Positions 17,615-25,526 of a stretch of 64,000 bases of DNA are shown piece by piece. Position 1 is the first letter of the stretch. Each line of letters begins with the position of its first letter. This DNA is from JAVVWB01 sp036652335 (lineage in GTDB: Bacteria > Synergistota > Synergistia > Synergistales > Synergistaceae): positions 1-64,000 of the forward strand of contig JAVVWB010000005.1 in the NCBI GenBank assembly GCA_036652335.1. Direction: 5' to 3'. A program made the translations under genes and the position numbers. The notes beneath the pieces were generated by a model. The model saw nothing but the letters and a program-made list of their open reading frames with translations, had not been told where the DNA came from and made no database searches.

Positions 17615-19138
17615 GTGTCTTCACAAAATAATAAGCGTGTCACAGCTTGGGAGAGCTGGGAAAAGTATCGTGATGACGAAAACTGGACTATTAAGTTACC
17701 CAAGGGAGGAGACCTCCCTTGGGCACTCTTTTATCCTGCTGATTACTCTATAGGGGCTTCAAATTTGGGAATACATTATATTCTAAGGGGATTAAGAGAA
17801 AGAGGCGTGGCTGTTGAGAGATTTTTTGAAACTCCCATCCCATTTCGCTCTGTTGAATCTGATACCCTCCTTGAAAGATTTCCTATAATTACTGCAGGGA
17901 TATCCTATGAAGATGGAGTTGTCTCATTTTTTAAATGGCTTCATAAAGCAAATATTCCTCTAAATGGTGAAAAAAGATGGGAACATGGTTATCCACTTAT
18001 TGGTGTAGGTGGCGCGATGTCTTATATAAATCCTTTAATATTTACAGGGGTTTGTGATTTTATATTATTAGGTGATGCGTTAGATACTCTTGATTTTCTT
18101 GTTGAAAACATAAGAAAATATATGGGAGATGGGGATAGAAAAAAGTTACTCACTAGACTATCCGAACGAGATGATATCTTGGTCCCATCTGTACATATCG
18201 AAAAAGGCTACGTAATAAATAAAAGAAAACCACTTACATCTATGAAAATGGATGCAGAACATCCTATGTTTAGTACTTGGACAACGCCGAGAAGTGCGTT
18301 TGGCAACTCTCTTCTTTTAGAACTACAGCGTGGGTGTGCGAGAAATTGTAAGTATTGTACTTTACCAGGTTGCTTTGGCCGCATGAGATTTCGCTCATTT
18401 GAAACAATAAAAGAACACATAGATGAGTTGCTTAATGTAACACAGGCGGATCAAGTTGGTTTAGTAACTCCTGAAGCTAGTGATTATCCAGATCTCTCAG
18501 CCCTTATAGAATATCTAGAAGAAAGAAATGTTGGGATTTCATTTGCATCGCTTCGCATAGATAGATTAACAGAAAAAATGATATCAGTTCTAGTAAAGGG
18601 TGGTAGACATAGCATAACCCTTGCACCAGAGACTGGAAACGATGCTTTGCGTTTTTCTTGTGGTAAAAAATTTACTAATCAAACCGTTATAGAGAAGCTC
18701 ATCCTTGCTCAATCTTTAGGAATTGATAAGGTTAAATTGTATTTTATGATTGGGCTACCGAATGAGGAAGATGAAGATATCCATTCTATATCATCTTTGT
18801 GTGCGTTAATTATCGATGTAACAGGCGTGAATCTTGTCCTCTCTATTAGTCCTTTTGTCCCTAAACCAGGTACGCCGTGGGGTAAAGAAGAATTCGCTGG
18901 AGTATCACAGATACGTAATAAATATAAACTAATCACATCAGACATAAAAAAGATTAAAAAGAAAACACCTCAATTAAGGTTAACAAGTCCGAAAGAGGCA
19001 GAGCGCGAATATAATTTGGCGTGGTTTGGCTATAATGAAAGCAAGAAAATGGCAGAAAATATAGAGAAAAATTTTTCTATAAATAAAATCGTTTCTGATA
19101 GAGAAGCTGTTTTTAAAGAATTTGAATTTTTATGGTAA
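17615..19138 (+). CDS. radical SAM protein with N-terminal B12-binding-like domain
   Basis: The iron-sulfur motif C241ARNC245KYC248 marks a radical SAM enzyme. The N-terminal 200 residues resemble a cobalamin-binding-type Rossmann domain (ALFYPADYSIGASNLG, then IGVGGAMSYINPLIFTG). Later blocks, LVTPEASDYPDL, TLAPETGNDALRFSCGKKF and LYFMIGLPNEEDEDI, fit YgiQ- or MiaB-like radical SAM proteins. Substrate unknown. The GTG at 17615 is 23 bases after the GGAGG at 17587-17591, too far; an in-frame CTG at 17600 is 8 bases after it and could be the true start, adding MKKKS. It directly follows ftsZ. Confidence 0.85.
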   Translation: MSSQNNKRVTAWESWEKYRDDENWTIKLPKGGDLPWALFYPADYSIGASNLGIHYILRGLRERGVAVERFFETPIPFRSVESDTLLERFPIITAGISYEDGVVSFFKWLHKANIPLNGEKRWEHGYPLIGVGGAMSYINPLIFTGVCDFILLGDALDTLDFLVENIRKYMGDGDRKKLLTRLSERDDILVPSVHIEKGYVINKRKPLTSMKMDAEHPMFSTWTTPRSAFGNSLLLELQRGCARNCKYCTLPGCFGRMRFRSFETIKEHIDELLNVTQADQVGLVTPEASDYPDLSALIEYLEERNVGISFASLRIDRLTEKMISVLVKGGRHSITLAPETGNDALRFSCGKKFTNQTVIEKLILAQSLGIDKVKLYFMIGLPNEEDEDIHSISSLCALIIDVTGVNLVLSISPFVPKPGTPWGKEEFAGVSQIRNKYKLITSDIKKIKKKTPQLRLTSPKEAEREYNLAWFGYNESKKMAENIEKNFSINKIVSDREAVFKEFEFLW

Positions 19139-19154
19139 TAAGAGGTATGAAAAT

Positions 19155-20045
19155 ATGATTCCAAGATCAAATAAAAATTACAAGGAAAAGAATTCCTTTA
19201 CATTTCTAAGTCGTTTGATATTGCCACTAACAATAATTATGGCTATTGTCCTTTTGTTTGTTAGTATAAAATTACTTTTTTTCCCTGCAAGTAACAATGT
19301 AGAAATAGTTGCGAAAGATGAATATGTAGCTGAAAATGTTCAAAATACAGAACCAGAAAAAGCAGTGATCAGTAATGTTACTAATGAAAAAACATCCAAA
19401 ATTGAAATTCCGAGTGACAACAAAACTGGAGACAACAAAAATACAAATAAACTAAATATAAAAGAGAAACAAGCAAACGGAATTATACTTGCTCGTCCTC
19501 TTGTTGATGTTGAAAAAGACAAATATAAAACAAATAAAAAAAGTCCTCAAATAAAAAAAGAAGAAATCAAAAATGAAATGAACAAAACCACGCAACGTGT
19601 GAAAGAGGTAATAAAAAAAGAATCCAATAAGGCAGATAACAGAAAAGATACTCAGAAAAGACAAAGTAATATAATAAATAATACGAACAAAAAAGCGAAC
19701 GTCACAGCCAAAACGAATACTAAAATGGATAAACCTAAAATAAAAGAGACTCAAACAGAGACTCAAAAAGAAGAGAAAAAAAGTAGTACAATGAACGAGG
19801 AATCACTTCTTACAAGATGGGATATTCAAATTGGAGGGTTCTCTTCTGAAAAAACTGCACGTAATTTTCTAAAAAAGACAAAAGCTAAGGGCCATTCCGC
19901 TTATATTAATAAAGGAATTTTGAATGATGAACCTTTTTATAAAATTAGAGTAATCGGAGACAAAGACAAAAAAACAGCAATAAAGATACAGGAAAAATTA
20001 AAAGCTGATGGATATCCTGTATATCTTATAAAGATTTCAAAATAA
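19155..20045 (+). CDS. membrane-anchored SPOR-domain protein
   Basis: About 296 residues: a basic start, one membrane segment near residues 17-42 (LILPLTIIMAIVLLFVS), a long lysine/asparagine/threonine-rich linker of roughly 150 residues, and a C-terminal SPOR domain from RWDIQIGGFSS to the end. SPOR domains bind denuded glycan strands at the septum (as in FtsN), which fits its place after the division cluster, so an FtsN-like role is a fair inference. TAAGAGG before the ATG at 19155 supports this start over an upstream TTG at 19122 within the previous gene. Confidence 0.82.
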   Translation: MIPRSNKNYKEKNSFTFLSRLILPLTIIMAIVLLFVSIKLLFFPASNNVEIVAKDEYVAENVQNTEPEKAVISNVTNEKTSKIEIPSDNKTGDNKNTNKLNIKEKQANGIILARPLVDVEKDKYKTNKKSPQIKKEEIKNEMNKTTQRVKEVIKKESNKADNRKDTQKRQSNIINNTNKKANVTAKTNTKMDKPKIKETQTETQKEEKKSSTMNEESLLTRWDIQIGGFSSEKTARNFLKKTKAKGHSAYINKGILNDEPFYKIRVIGDKDKKTAIKIQEKLKADGYPVYLIKISK

Positions 20046-20068
20046 ATTTTAATAAGGATGTAATATAT

Positions 20069-21307
20069 ATGTCCGGATTTGTTGCCGAAGTAAAAGATAG
20101 AGAGAGTTCTATAAACGAAGTTTCGAGTGTACTCAATTTTCCGTGGTCATTCCAGAAAAATGAAATTGAGCTCTTTAATGCATGTGGACAACGTCTTTCA
20201 AATAATATTTATGCTACATTGCCTAACCCTAATTATACAAAGAGCATAAGAGATGGCTATGCTGTCAAAAGCAGTGACGTTTGCGCATCTACACCATCAA
20301 CTCCAACATATCTGAAATTTAAAGGTTCTATAAATATGGGGGAAGTACTAGATGTCACTTTGTTAAATGGCGAAGCCTTTTCAATACATACAGGTGGAGC
20401 ATTACCTAAAGGTGCTGATTCTGTCGTAATGTTAGAAAATACATCACTTACAAGAAATTGGGTAGAAATTAGGGGGCCAGTTCAGGCAGGAGAAAATATT
20501 GTACAAAGAGGAGAAGAATTTAATATAAATGATTTGATTCTATCAAAAGGTGAACTAATTGATTTTAGAAATGCAGGCATACTTGCAACCTTAGGGATAG
20601 AAAAAGTATCAGTTCAAAAGATTAAAATTTCTATATTGAGTACAGGAGATGAAATCTTTCCTATATCAGAAAAAAACATACCGAATGGTTGTACAAGAGA
20701 TGGGAACGCTGTCTCATTAAAGATGCTCCTAGAAAGATATGGATACAAAAGTGAATACAAAGGAATCCTATCGGATCAAAAAGAAGAGTTTGAAAAAAGA
20801 GTAACGGAAGAAATAGATAATGCAGATGTGTTAATACTAAGCGGAGGTTCTTCCGTAGGAAATAGAGACAACTGTAGCGATTACTTGAATAAACTCTCAA
20901 ACCCTGGATTAGTCTTAAGAGGTCTAAACATGATTCCTGGAAAGCCGACCTTGCTTGCAGGAGACATTGAGCGCCGAAAACTTGTTATTAGCCTTCCTGG
21001 GCATCCACTTTCGTGCATTATTGTGGCATTTACGTTCTTATTACCAATTTTAAATAAAATGCTTGGTACTGATCCAACTAAAACTTTCCTTAGAAAAATT
21101 AGGTGTGAACTGGAATCGGATTTGAGTGCAAAAACAGGTGCAGAAAAATTTTTCCCCGCAAAAATATCCGAAAAGATGACTGCCAAACCCATACTTGCTA
21201 AATCTGCCTATATATCAGCATTGTCTTATGCTGATGGTTTAATATCTATTCCATCTAGCAGAGAAACAATAAGACGAGGTGAGGAGGTGGAGATGCTCTT
21301 ATGGTAG
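20069..21307 (+). CDS. moeA: molybdopterin molybdenumtransferase MoeA
   Basis: MoeA inserts molybdate (or tungstate) into adenylated molybdopterin. The 412-residue protein has the family blocks SIRDGYAVKSSD near residue 67, IHTGGALPKGADSVVMLE near 110, SILSTGDEIFP near 188, LSGGSSVGNRDNCSDYL near 255 and GKPTLLAG/SLPGHPLSC near 297-315. Its 3' end overlaps the next gene by 7 bases. The gene begins 23 bases after the SPOR gene with AAGGATG upstream of the ATG and no terminator between, so it may be co-transcribed with the division genes. Confidence 0.93.
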   Translation: MSGFVAEVKDRESSINEVSSVLNFPWSFQKNEIELFNACGQRLSNNIYATLPNPNYTKSIRDGYAVKSSDVCASTPSTPTYLKFKGSINMGEVLDVTLLNGEAFSIHTGGALPKGADSVVMLENTSLTRNWVEIRGPVQAGENIVQRGEEFNINDLILSKGELIDFRNAGILATLGIEKVSVQKIKISILSTGDEIFPISEKNIPNGCTRDGNAVSLKMLLERYGYKSEYKGILSDQKEEFEKRVTEEIDNADVLILSGGSSVGNRDNCSDYLNKLSNPGLVLRGLNMIPGKPTLLAGDIERRKLVISLPGHPLSCIIVAFTFLLPILNKMLGTDPTKTFLRKIRCELESDLSAKTGAEKFFPAKISEKMTAKPILAKSAYISALSYADGLISIPSSRETIRRGEEVEMLLW

Positions 21308-23217
21308 AGAAATATAGTGAATACATAAAAATTGAAGAAGCTGTGGAGATTATGTTGGCTTCTGTTGAGGCTGACTATCCACACATAGAGGAAAAAAATA
21401 TTTTTCTTTCTCTTAGACACACATTAGCCCACGATGTATTTGCGGCTAGAAATGTACCCCATTATGTTGCTTCAGCTGTTGATGGATATGCAATTAAGTC
21501 CTCTTTAAGCATGGGAGCATCTACTTCTACTCCGCAGTATTTAAGCAAGGGAAACTTCACATGGGTAAATACTGGGGCTACTGTTCCGTCTTGCTTTGAT
21601 TGTGTTGTTATGGTTGAAGACACCTCAATTAGCGAAGACAATACAACTTTAATCTTAAACAAAACTCTTACGCCATCTGCCAATATAAGGCCTATTGGTG
21701 AAGATGTCCTGTGTGGACAAATAATTGCAAGAGAAGGTGACATTGTAACGCCATCGTTACAGTCTCTTTTTTTGGCCTCGGGTTTAGAGAATGTTGATGT
21801 TATATCTTTTCCAAAAGTGCTTTATATTCCTACCGGAGATGAAATTGTTTATCAAAAAGAATGGCTGAAAAATGAATTTATAGATCCAGGTAATATTGTA
21901 GAAAGCAACTCGCTTTTAGTAAAAGGTATTCTAAAAGAGTGGGGACTTGATGTAGATGTATCAGATATAATACGTGACAATGCAGAATCACTAATGAATG
22001 AACTACTCATTGAAACTGAAAATTACGACCTTGTTTTGGTCGGAGCTGGCTCAGCTAAAGGGAGACGAGACCATACTTTTGAGGCCTTTCGTAAGATAGG
22101 CAAGATCTTGTTCCACTGGTTGCTAGTAAAACCAGGTCGCCCCACTTTAGCTGCAGAGATAAATCATAAACCTATAATCTGTTTACCTGGTTTCCCGATG
22201 TCTACGTTAGTTGCAGTATTGGGGATAGTTTATCCTCTAGTGCAAAAAATGTTAGGACGAACGTACAAAGAGGACTATCTCTTTGATGCTTTAAAATCTA
22301 ATACAATATTAAGTACGAAACTACTTTTACAACACTCTTCTCCTCCAGGAATATCGGAATGGTTGAGAATGAAAGTTGCTAAAGTTGATGATGTTACATA
22401 CAGCTGGAGTTTAACTTCTGCTGCAAGTTCTCTTTGGGCTATCTCAGAATCTGATGGTATCTCTGTTTTGCCGTACTCGTCTTTAGAAATGGAAAAAGGT
22501 GCGGCCGTAAATGTATATATACAGAAAAATATTGAATTAGATAAAAGAGCTTTTTTCCAAGGCTCAGATGACCCTGCATTGCAGTTACTGGTCTCTCATA
22601 TAAGAAGTAGGGGGGCTGACTTTGTGTCTAGAACAACTGGTAGCTTAGGAGGGATTGCAGCCCTTTCTAGAGGGGAGTGTCATATAGCTGCGGCACACCT
22701 TCTAGATGCAGAAACTGGAATATATAACGATTCATTTATAGAACAATTCAAAACTGATGAGCATTGGAATAGAATATTACTTTTCTATAGAGAACAAGGA
22801 ATTATTTTAAGAAAAGACAATATAAAACACATTTCGGGTATTAAAGACTTTTTCCGTCCTGACGTAGTCTTTGCAAATAGGCAACCAGGTTCTGGGACAA
22901 GAGTTTTATTTGATTATTTTTTAATGAAACATAATAAAACATCGGAGGATGTAATTGGGTATCAACAACAATGTATAACACATATGGAGGCTGCTAACAG
23001 AGTGCTTATCGGTCTTGCGGATTTAACCCTTGGTATTAAATCAGTTGCAGATGCATTGGGGTTAGATTTTATACCACTTGCTTTGGAACCCTATGAGTTG
23101 TTAATTCCTGAAAAGCATATGTCTCACCCTGGAATTCTCGCTTTGTTAGATAGCATAAGTGATTTAAAATGGAGAACCAAAGTAGAGAGAATGGGTGGTT
23201 ATAGATGGACAAACTAA
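21301..23217 (+). CDS. MoeA-type molybdenumtransferase fused to a C-terminal binding-protein-like domain
   Basis: A 638-residue two-domain protein. Residues 1 to about 405 are a second MoeA (AVDGYAIKSS, VNTGATVPSCFDCVVMVED, YIPTGDEIVY, VGAGSAKGRRDHT, VKPGRPTLAA, CLPGFPMSTL). Residues about 415-638 form a periplasmic-binding-protein-like domain (GSDDPALQLLVSHI, RTTGSLGGIAALSRGECHIAAAHLL, VFANRQPGSGTRVLFDYFL). This MoeA-PBP architecture is known in anaerobes. Tandem MoeAs may divide molybdenum and tungsten, or the extra domain may sense the oxyanion; neither can be decided here. It overlaps moaA by 13 bases. Confidence 0.92.
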   Translation: MVEKYSEYIKIEEAVEIMLASVEADYPHIEEKNIFLSLRHTLAHDVFAARNVPHYVASAVDGYAIKSSLSMGASTSTPQYLSKGNFTWVNTGATVPSCFDCVVMVEDTSISEDNTTLILNKTLTPSANIRPIGEDVLCGQIIAREGDIVTPSLQSLFLASGLENVDVISFPKVLYIPTGDEIVYQKEWLKNEFIDPGNIVESNSLLVKGILKEWGLDVDVSDIIRDNAESLMNELLIETENYDLVLVGAGSAKGRRDHTFEAFRKIGKILFHWLLVKPGRPTLAAEINHKPIICLPGFPMSTLVAVLGIVYPLVQKMLGRTYKEDYLFDALKSNTILSTKLLLQHSSPPGISEWLRMKVAKVDDVTYSWSLTSAASSLWAISESDGISVLPYSSLEMEKGAAVNVYIQKNIELDKRAFFQGSDDPALQLLVSHIRSRGADFVSRTTGSLGGIAALSRGECHIAAAHLLDAETGIYNDSFIEQFKTDEHWNRILLFYREQGIILRKDNIKHISGIKDFFRPDVVFANRQPGSGTRVLFDYFLMKHNKTSEDVIGYQQQCITHMEAANRVLIGLADLTLGIKSVADALGLDFIPLALEPYELLIPEKHMSHPGILALLDSISDLKWRTKVERMGGYRWTN

Positions 23218-24176
23218 CTGACAAATTTGGGAGAACTGTCAGTTATGCGCGAATTTCTGTTACGGATAGATGTAACTTCCGTTGTAAATATTGCATGCCA
23301 CAAGATGGGGTAGTGCCTTTTTCACATAATGATATTCTCTCCTACGAAGAGATTATAAAACTTTCTTTTGTATTGAGAGACCTTGGAATAGAAAAAATAC
23401 GTTTCACAGGTGGTGAACCATTACTAAGGAAAGATTTCTTGCTGTTTCTAGACAAATTTAAGTCTTTATTTCCTAGTATTAATCTTTCTTTTACTACAAA
23501 TGCATCATTGCTTACAAAATATGAAACTACTTTTTCAAAATTGAATTTGGACTCGATAAATATAAGCTTGGATACTTTAGATTCGGATAAATTTAAGGAT
23601 ATAACATTGTTAGGAGATTTGAGCAATGTACTTGACGGAGTCAAATTAGCAGTTAGTTCGAAAGTAAAAAAAGTAAAATTAAACACGGTTTTAATAAGGG
23701 GTTTTAATGATAACGAAGTATATGATTTAATTACCTACGCTAATAAACAAGGTACAATAATACGATTTATAGAACTTATGCCTTTAAATAGAGCCTTATG
23801 GTCAAAAAATGATTCTATTACTTTTAAAGAAATGCTAGATACATTACCTAACAAATGTAGAAAAATATCCATTAGAAGAGAAAGATTTGCAGGACCTGCT
23901 GAATACTATACTGACGAGACTACTGGCTATATTTTTGGAGTTATTACAGCTATGTCAAATCATTTTTGCAAAGATTGTAACAGAATAAGATTTTCATCCA
24001 CGGGGCAATTAAGAAGATGTCTTTTTGATCCAGCAGAAATATCGGTAAGAGAATATTTGCATTTAGAAGACGAAAGAATTTTAAAAAAGATTATTATTGA
24101 TTCAATAAGAAGTAAGTCTTTATGTTGGAATGATGTTGAACTAGGTCATAATGATATGTACAGTATAGGAGGCTAA
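23205..24176 (+). CDS. moaA: GTP 3',8-cyclase MoaA
   Basis: MoaA carries out the radical SAM step that turns GTP into 3',8-cyclo-GTP at the start of molybdenum-cofactor synthesis. The first [4Fe-4S] motif is C23NFRC27KYC30; the second, substrate-binding cluster ligands appear in FCKDCNRIRFSSTGQLRRC. The C terminus ends SIGG, the conserved GG tail needed for activity. Length 323 residues is normal. The ATG lies within the end of the preceding MoeA-PBP gene, and moaC follows after 4 bases. Confidence 0.97.
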   Translation: MDKLTDKFGRTVSYARISVTDRCNFRCKYCMPQDGVVPFSHNDILSYEEIIKLSFVLRDLGIEKIRFTGGEPLLRKDFLLFLDKFKSLFPSINLSFTTNASLLTKYETTFSKLNLDSINISLDTLDSDKFKDITLLGDLSNVLDGVKLAVSSKVKKVKLNTVLIRGFNDNEVYDLITYANKQGTIIRFIELMPLNRALWSKNDSITFKEMLDTLPNKCRKISIRRERFAGPAEYYTDETTGYIFGVITAMSNHFCKDCNRIRFSSTGQLRRCLFDPAEISVREYLHLEDERILKKIIIDSIRSKSLCWNDVELGHNDMYSIGG

Positions 24177-24180
24177 CGAA

Positions 24181-24672
24181 ATGTCTGAATATACCCATTT
24201 TGATAACACTGGTAGCCCTGTTCTTGTTGATGTAAGCGACAAAATAGAGACAAAGAGGTGTGCTTACGCTGAAGCTTGGATTACACTGCCTCAAGCAACA
24301 CTAAATGTTCTTCTAAAAGGAAATGTCAAAAAGGGTAATCCATTTACAATTGCTGAGTTGGCAGGAATTATGGGGGCTAAGAAAACATCTTCATTAATCC
24401 CATTATGCCATAATATAAAGGTTGAAAATGTTGTGGTAAAATGTGAACTAGTGAGAGAAAAACAATCAGTAGTAATAAGAAGTGAAGTTGTTACAACAGA
24501 TGTAACAGGTGTGGAAATGGAAGCCCTCACGTCTGTTTCTGTTGCGGCACTTTGTTTTTATGATATGTGTAAAGCATTAGACAAGGGAATGGTAATAAAG
24601 GATATCCGTCTTCTTCGTAAGACGGGTGGAAAAAGTGGCGATTGGGTTACTATGGAGGTCTATAATGGATAG
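24181..24672 (+). CDS. moaC: cyclic pyranopterin monophosphate synthase MoaC
   Basis: MoaC converts the MoaA product to cPMP. The 163-residue protein has VLVDVSDKIETKRCAYAEA at the start, KKTSSLIPLCHNI mid-protein, and TDVTGVEMEALTSVSVAALCFYDMCKALD with KGGKSGD-like KTGGKSGDW at the end, all MoaC signatures. It overlaps the next gene by 8 bases. Together with moaA it supplies the first two steps; moaD, moaE and moeB are not in this window. Confidence 0.96.
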   Translation: MSEYTHFDNTGSPVLVDVSDKIETKRCAYAEAWITLPQATLNVLLKGNVKKGNPFTIAELAGIMGAKKTSSLIPLCHNIKVENVVVKCELVREKQSVVIRSEVVTTDVTGVEMEALTSVSVAALCFYDMCKALDKGMVIKDIRLLRKTGGKSGDWVTMEVYNG

Positions 24673-25480
24673 AATCTTAAGAATGTATGCACCAAATTTA
24701 ATTAGAGATCATACGCTTTGCTATATTCATAACGATGTATCTGGTAAAAGTTCAGTAAATGAAGTTGCCATAGAGATTGTTTATGCTACGGCTGGTGTGA
24801 ATATTGAGACAGAAGAATATCATGACTGCTTGACACTTGTATTACCTCAAGATGTAAAAATTGAAGATGGAGATTTTCTCCGGGTGGATGAATACGAAAC
24901 ACTCTTGAAATGGAGTGGTGATAGAAAAGCATTTACAGTTGTAAATAGTGGCTTTGTGAGTATTTCATCTAAAATACAAATTTTAAAGCCAATTTCAGTA
25001 GCTGTCCTTACCGTCAGCGACAAATGTAGTAGCGGTGAACGAATTGATACATCAGGCCCCGAACTTGAACTTTTGGTTGAAAAAATTGGTGGGGTTGTTA
25101 CAGATAGAAAGACTGTACCAGACGATATGGATGAAATATGTGCTACTCTAAAGGATTGGACAGAAAAAAAATATAATCTCATCCTTACAACTGGAGGCAC
25201 TGGCTTAGCAGAAAGAGACGTGACACCAGAAGCATTGTTATCTGTTTCAGAAAAAATTGTCCCGGGTTTTGGAGAACTCATGAGAATAAAGACATTGATA
25301 GACTCGCCTCGTGCAATGCTTACACGAGGATTGGCAGTAATAAGAGACAAAACAGTTATAGTTGCACTTCCAGGAAGTAAAAAAGGTGCGTCACAGTGTT
25401 TTAATGCAATATCTGTAGGGTTAAGACATGGTGTTGAGACTTTACTTGGTATTTCACATAATTGTGGAGAACACAAATAA
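24665..25480 (+). CDS. mog: MogA/MoaB-type molybdopterin adenylyltransferase with an extra N-terminal domain
   Basis: Residues about 112-265 are a MogA/MoaB domain: VAVLTVSDKCSSGERIDTSG, ILTTGGTGLAERDVTPEA, and VALPGSKKGASQCF. This domain adenylylates molybdopterin before metal insertion by MoeA. Residues 1-110 are not a MOSC domain or other fusion partner that I recognise; they are acidic, beta-rich in appearance and contain SGKSSVNEVAIEIVY. GGAGGTC precedes the ATG at 24665. It closes the Moco block and ends 4 bases before a bidirectional terminator. Confidence 0.85.
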   Translation: MDRILRMYAPNLIRDHTLCYIHNDVSGKSSVNEVAIEIVYATAGVNIETEEYHDCLTLVLPQDVKIEDGDFLRVDEYETLLKWSGDRKAFTVVNSGFVSISSKIQILKPISVAVLTVSDKCSSGERIDTSGPELELLVEKIGGVVTDRKTVPDDMDEICATLKDWTEKKYNLILTTGGTGLAERDVTPEALLSVSEKIVPGFGELMRIKTLIDSPRAMLTRGLAVIRDKTVIVALPGSKKGASQCFNAISVGLRHGVETLLGISHNCGEHK

Positions 25481-25483
25481 ATA

Positions 25484-25523
25484 AAAAAAGAGTTGCTATC
25501 ATTTGATAGCAACTCTTTTTTTA
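25484..25523. terminator. bidirectional terminator between the Moco block and the cation ATPase
   Basis: GAGTTGCTATC and its complement form a perfect 11-bp stem with the loop ATTT. A-rich sequence on the left and T-rich sequence on the right give a T-run on either strand. It serves the convergent genes ending at 25480 (plus) and 25527 (minus). Confidence 0.93.
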
Positions 25524-25526
25524 TTG

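Noticed and set aside
19452..19766. 104-codon minus-strand frame
   Set aside because: Antisense of the lysine-rich linker in the SPOR protein; the phenylalanine-rich product is a by-product of AAA/AAG codons.
24847..25512. 221-codon minus-strand frame opposite mog
   Set aside because: Shadow of the MogA reading frame; it would also run through the bidirectional terminator.
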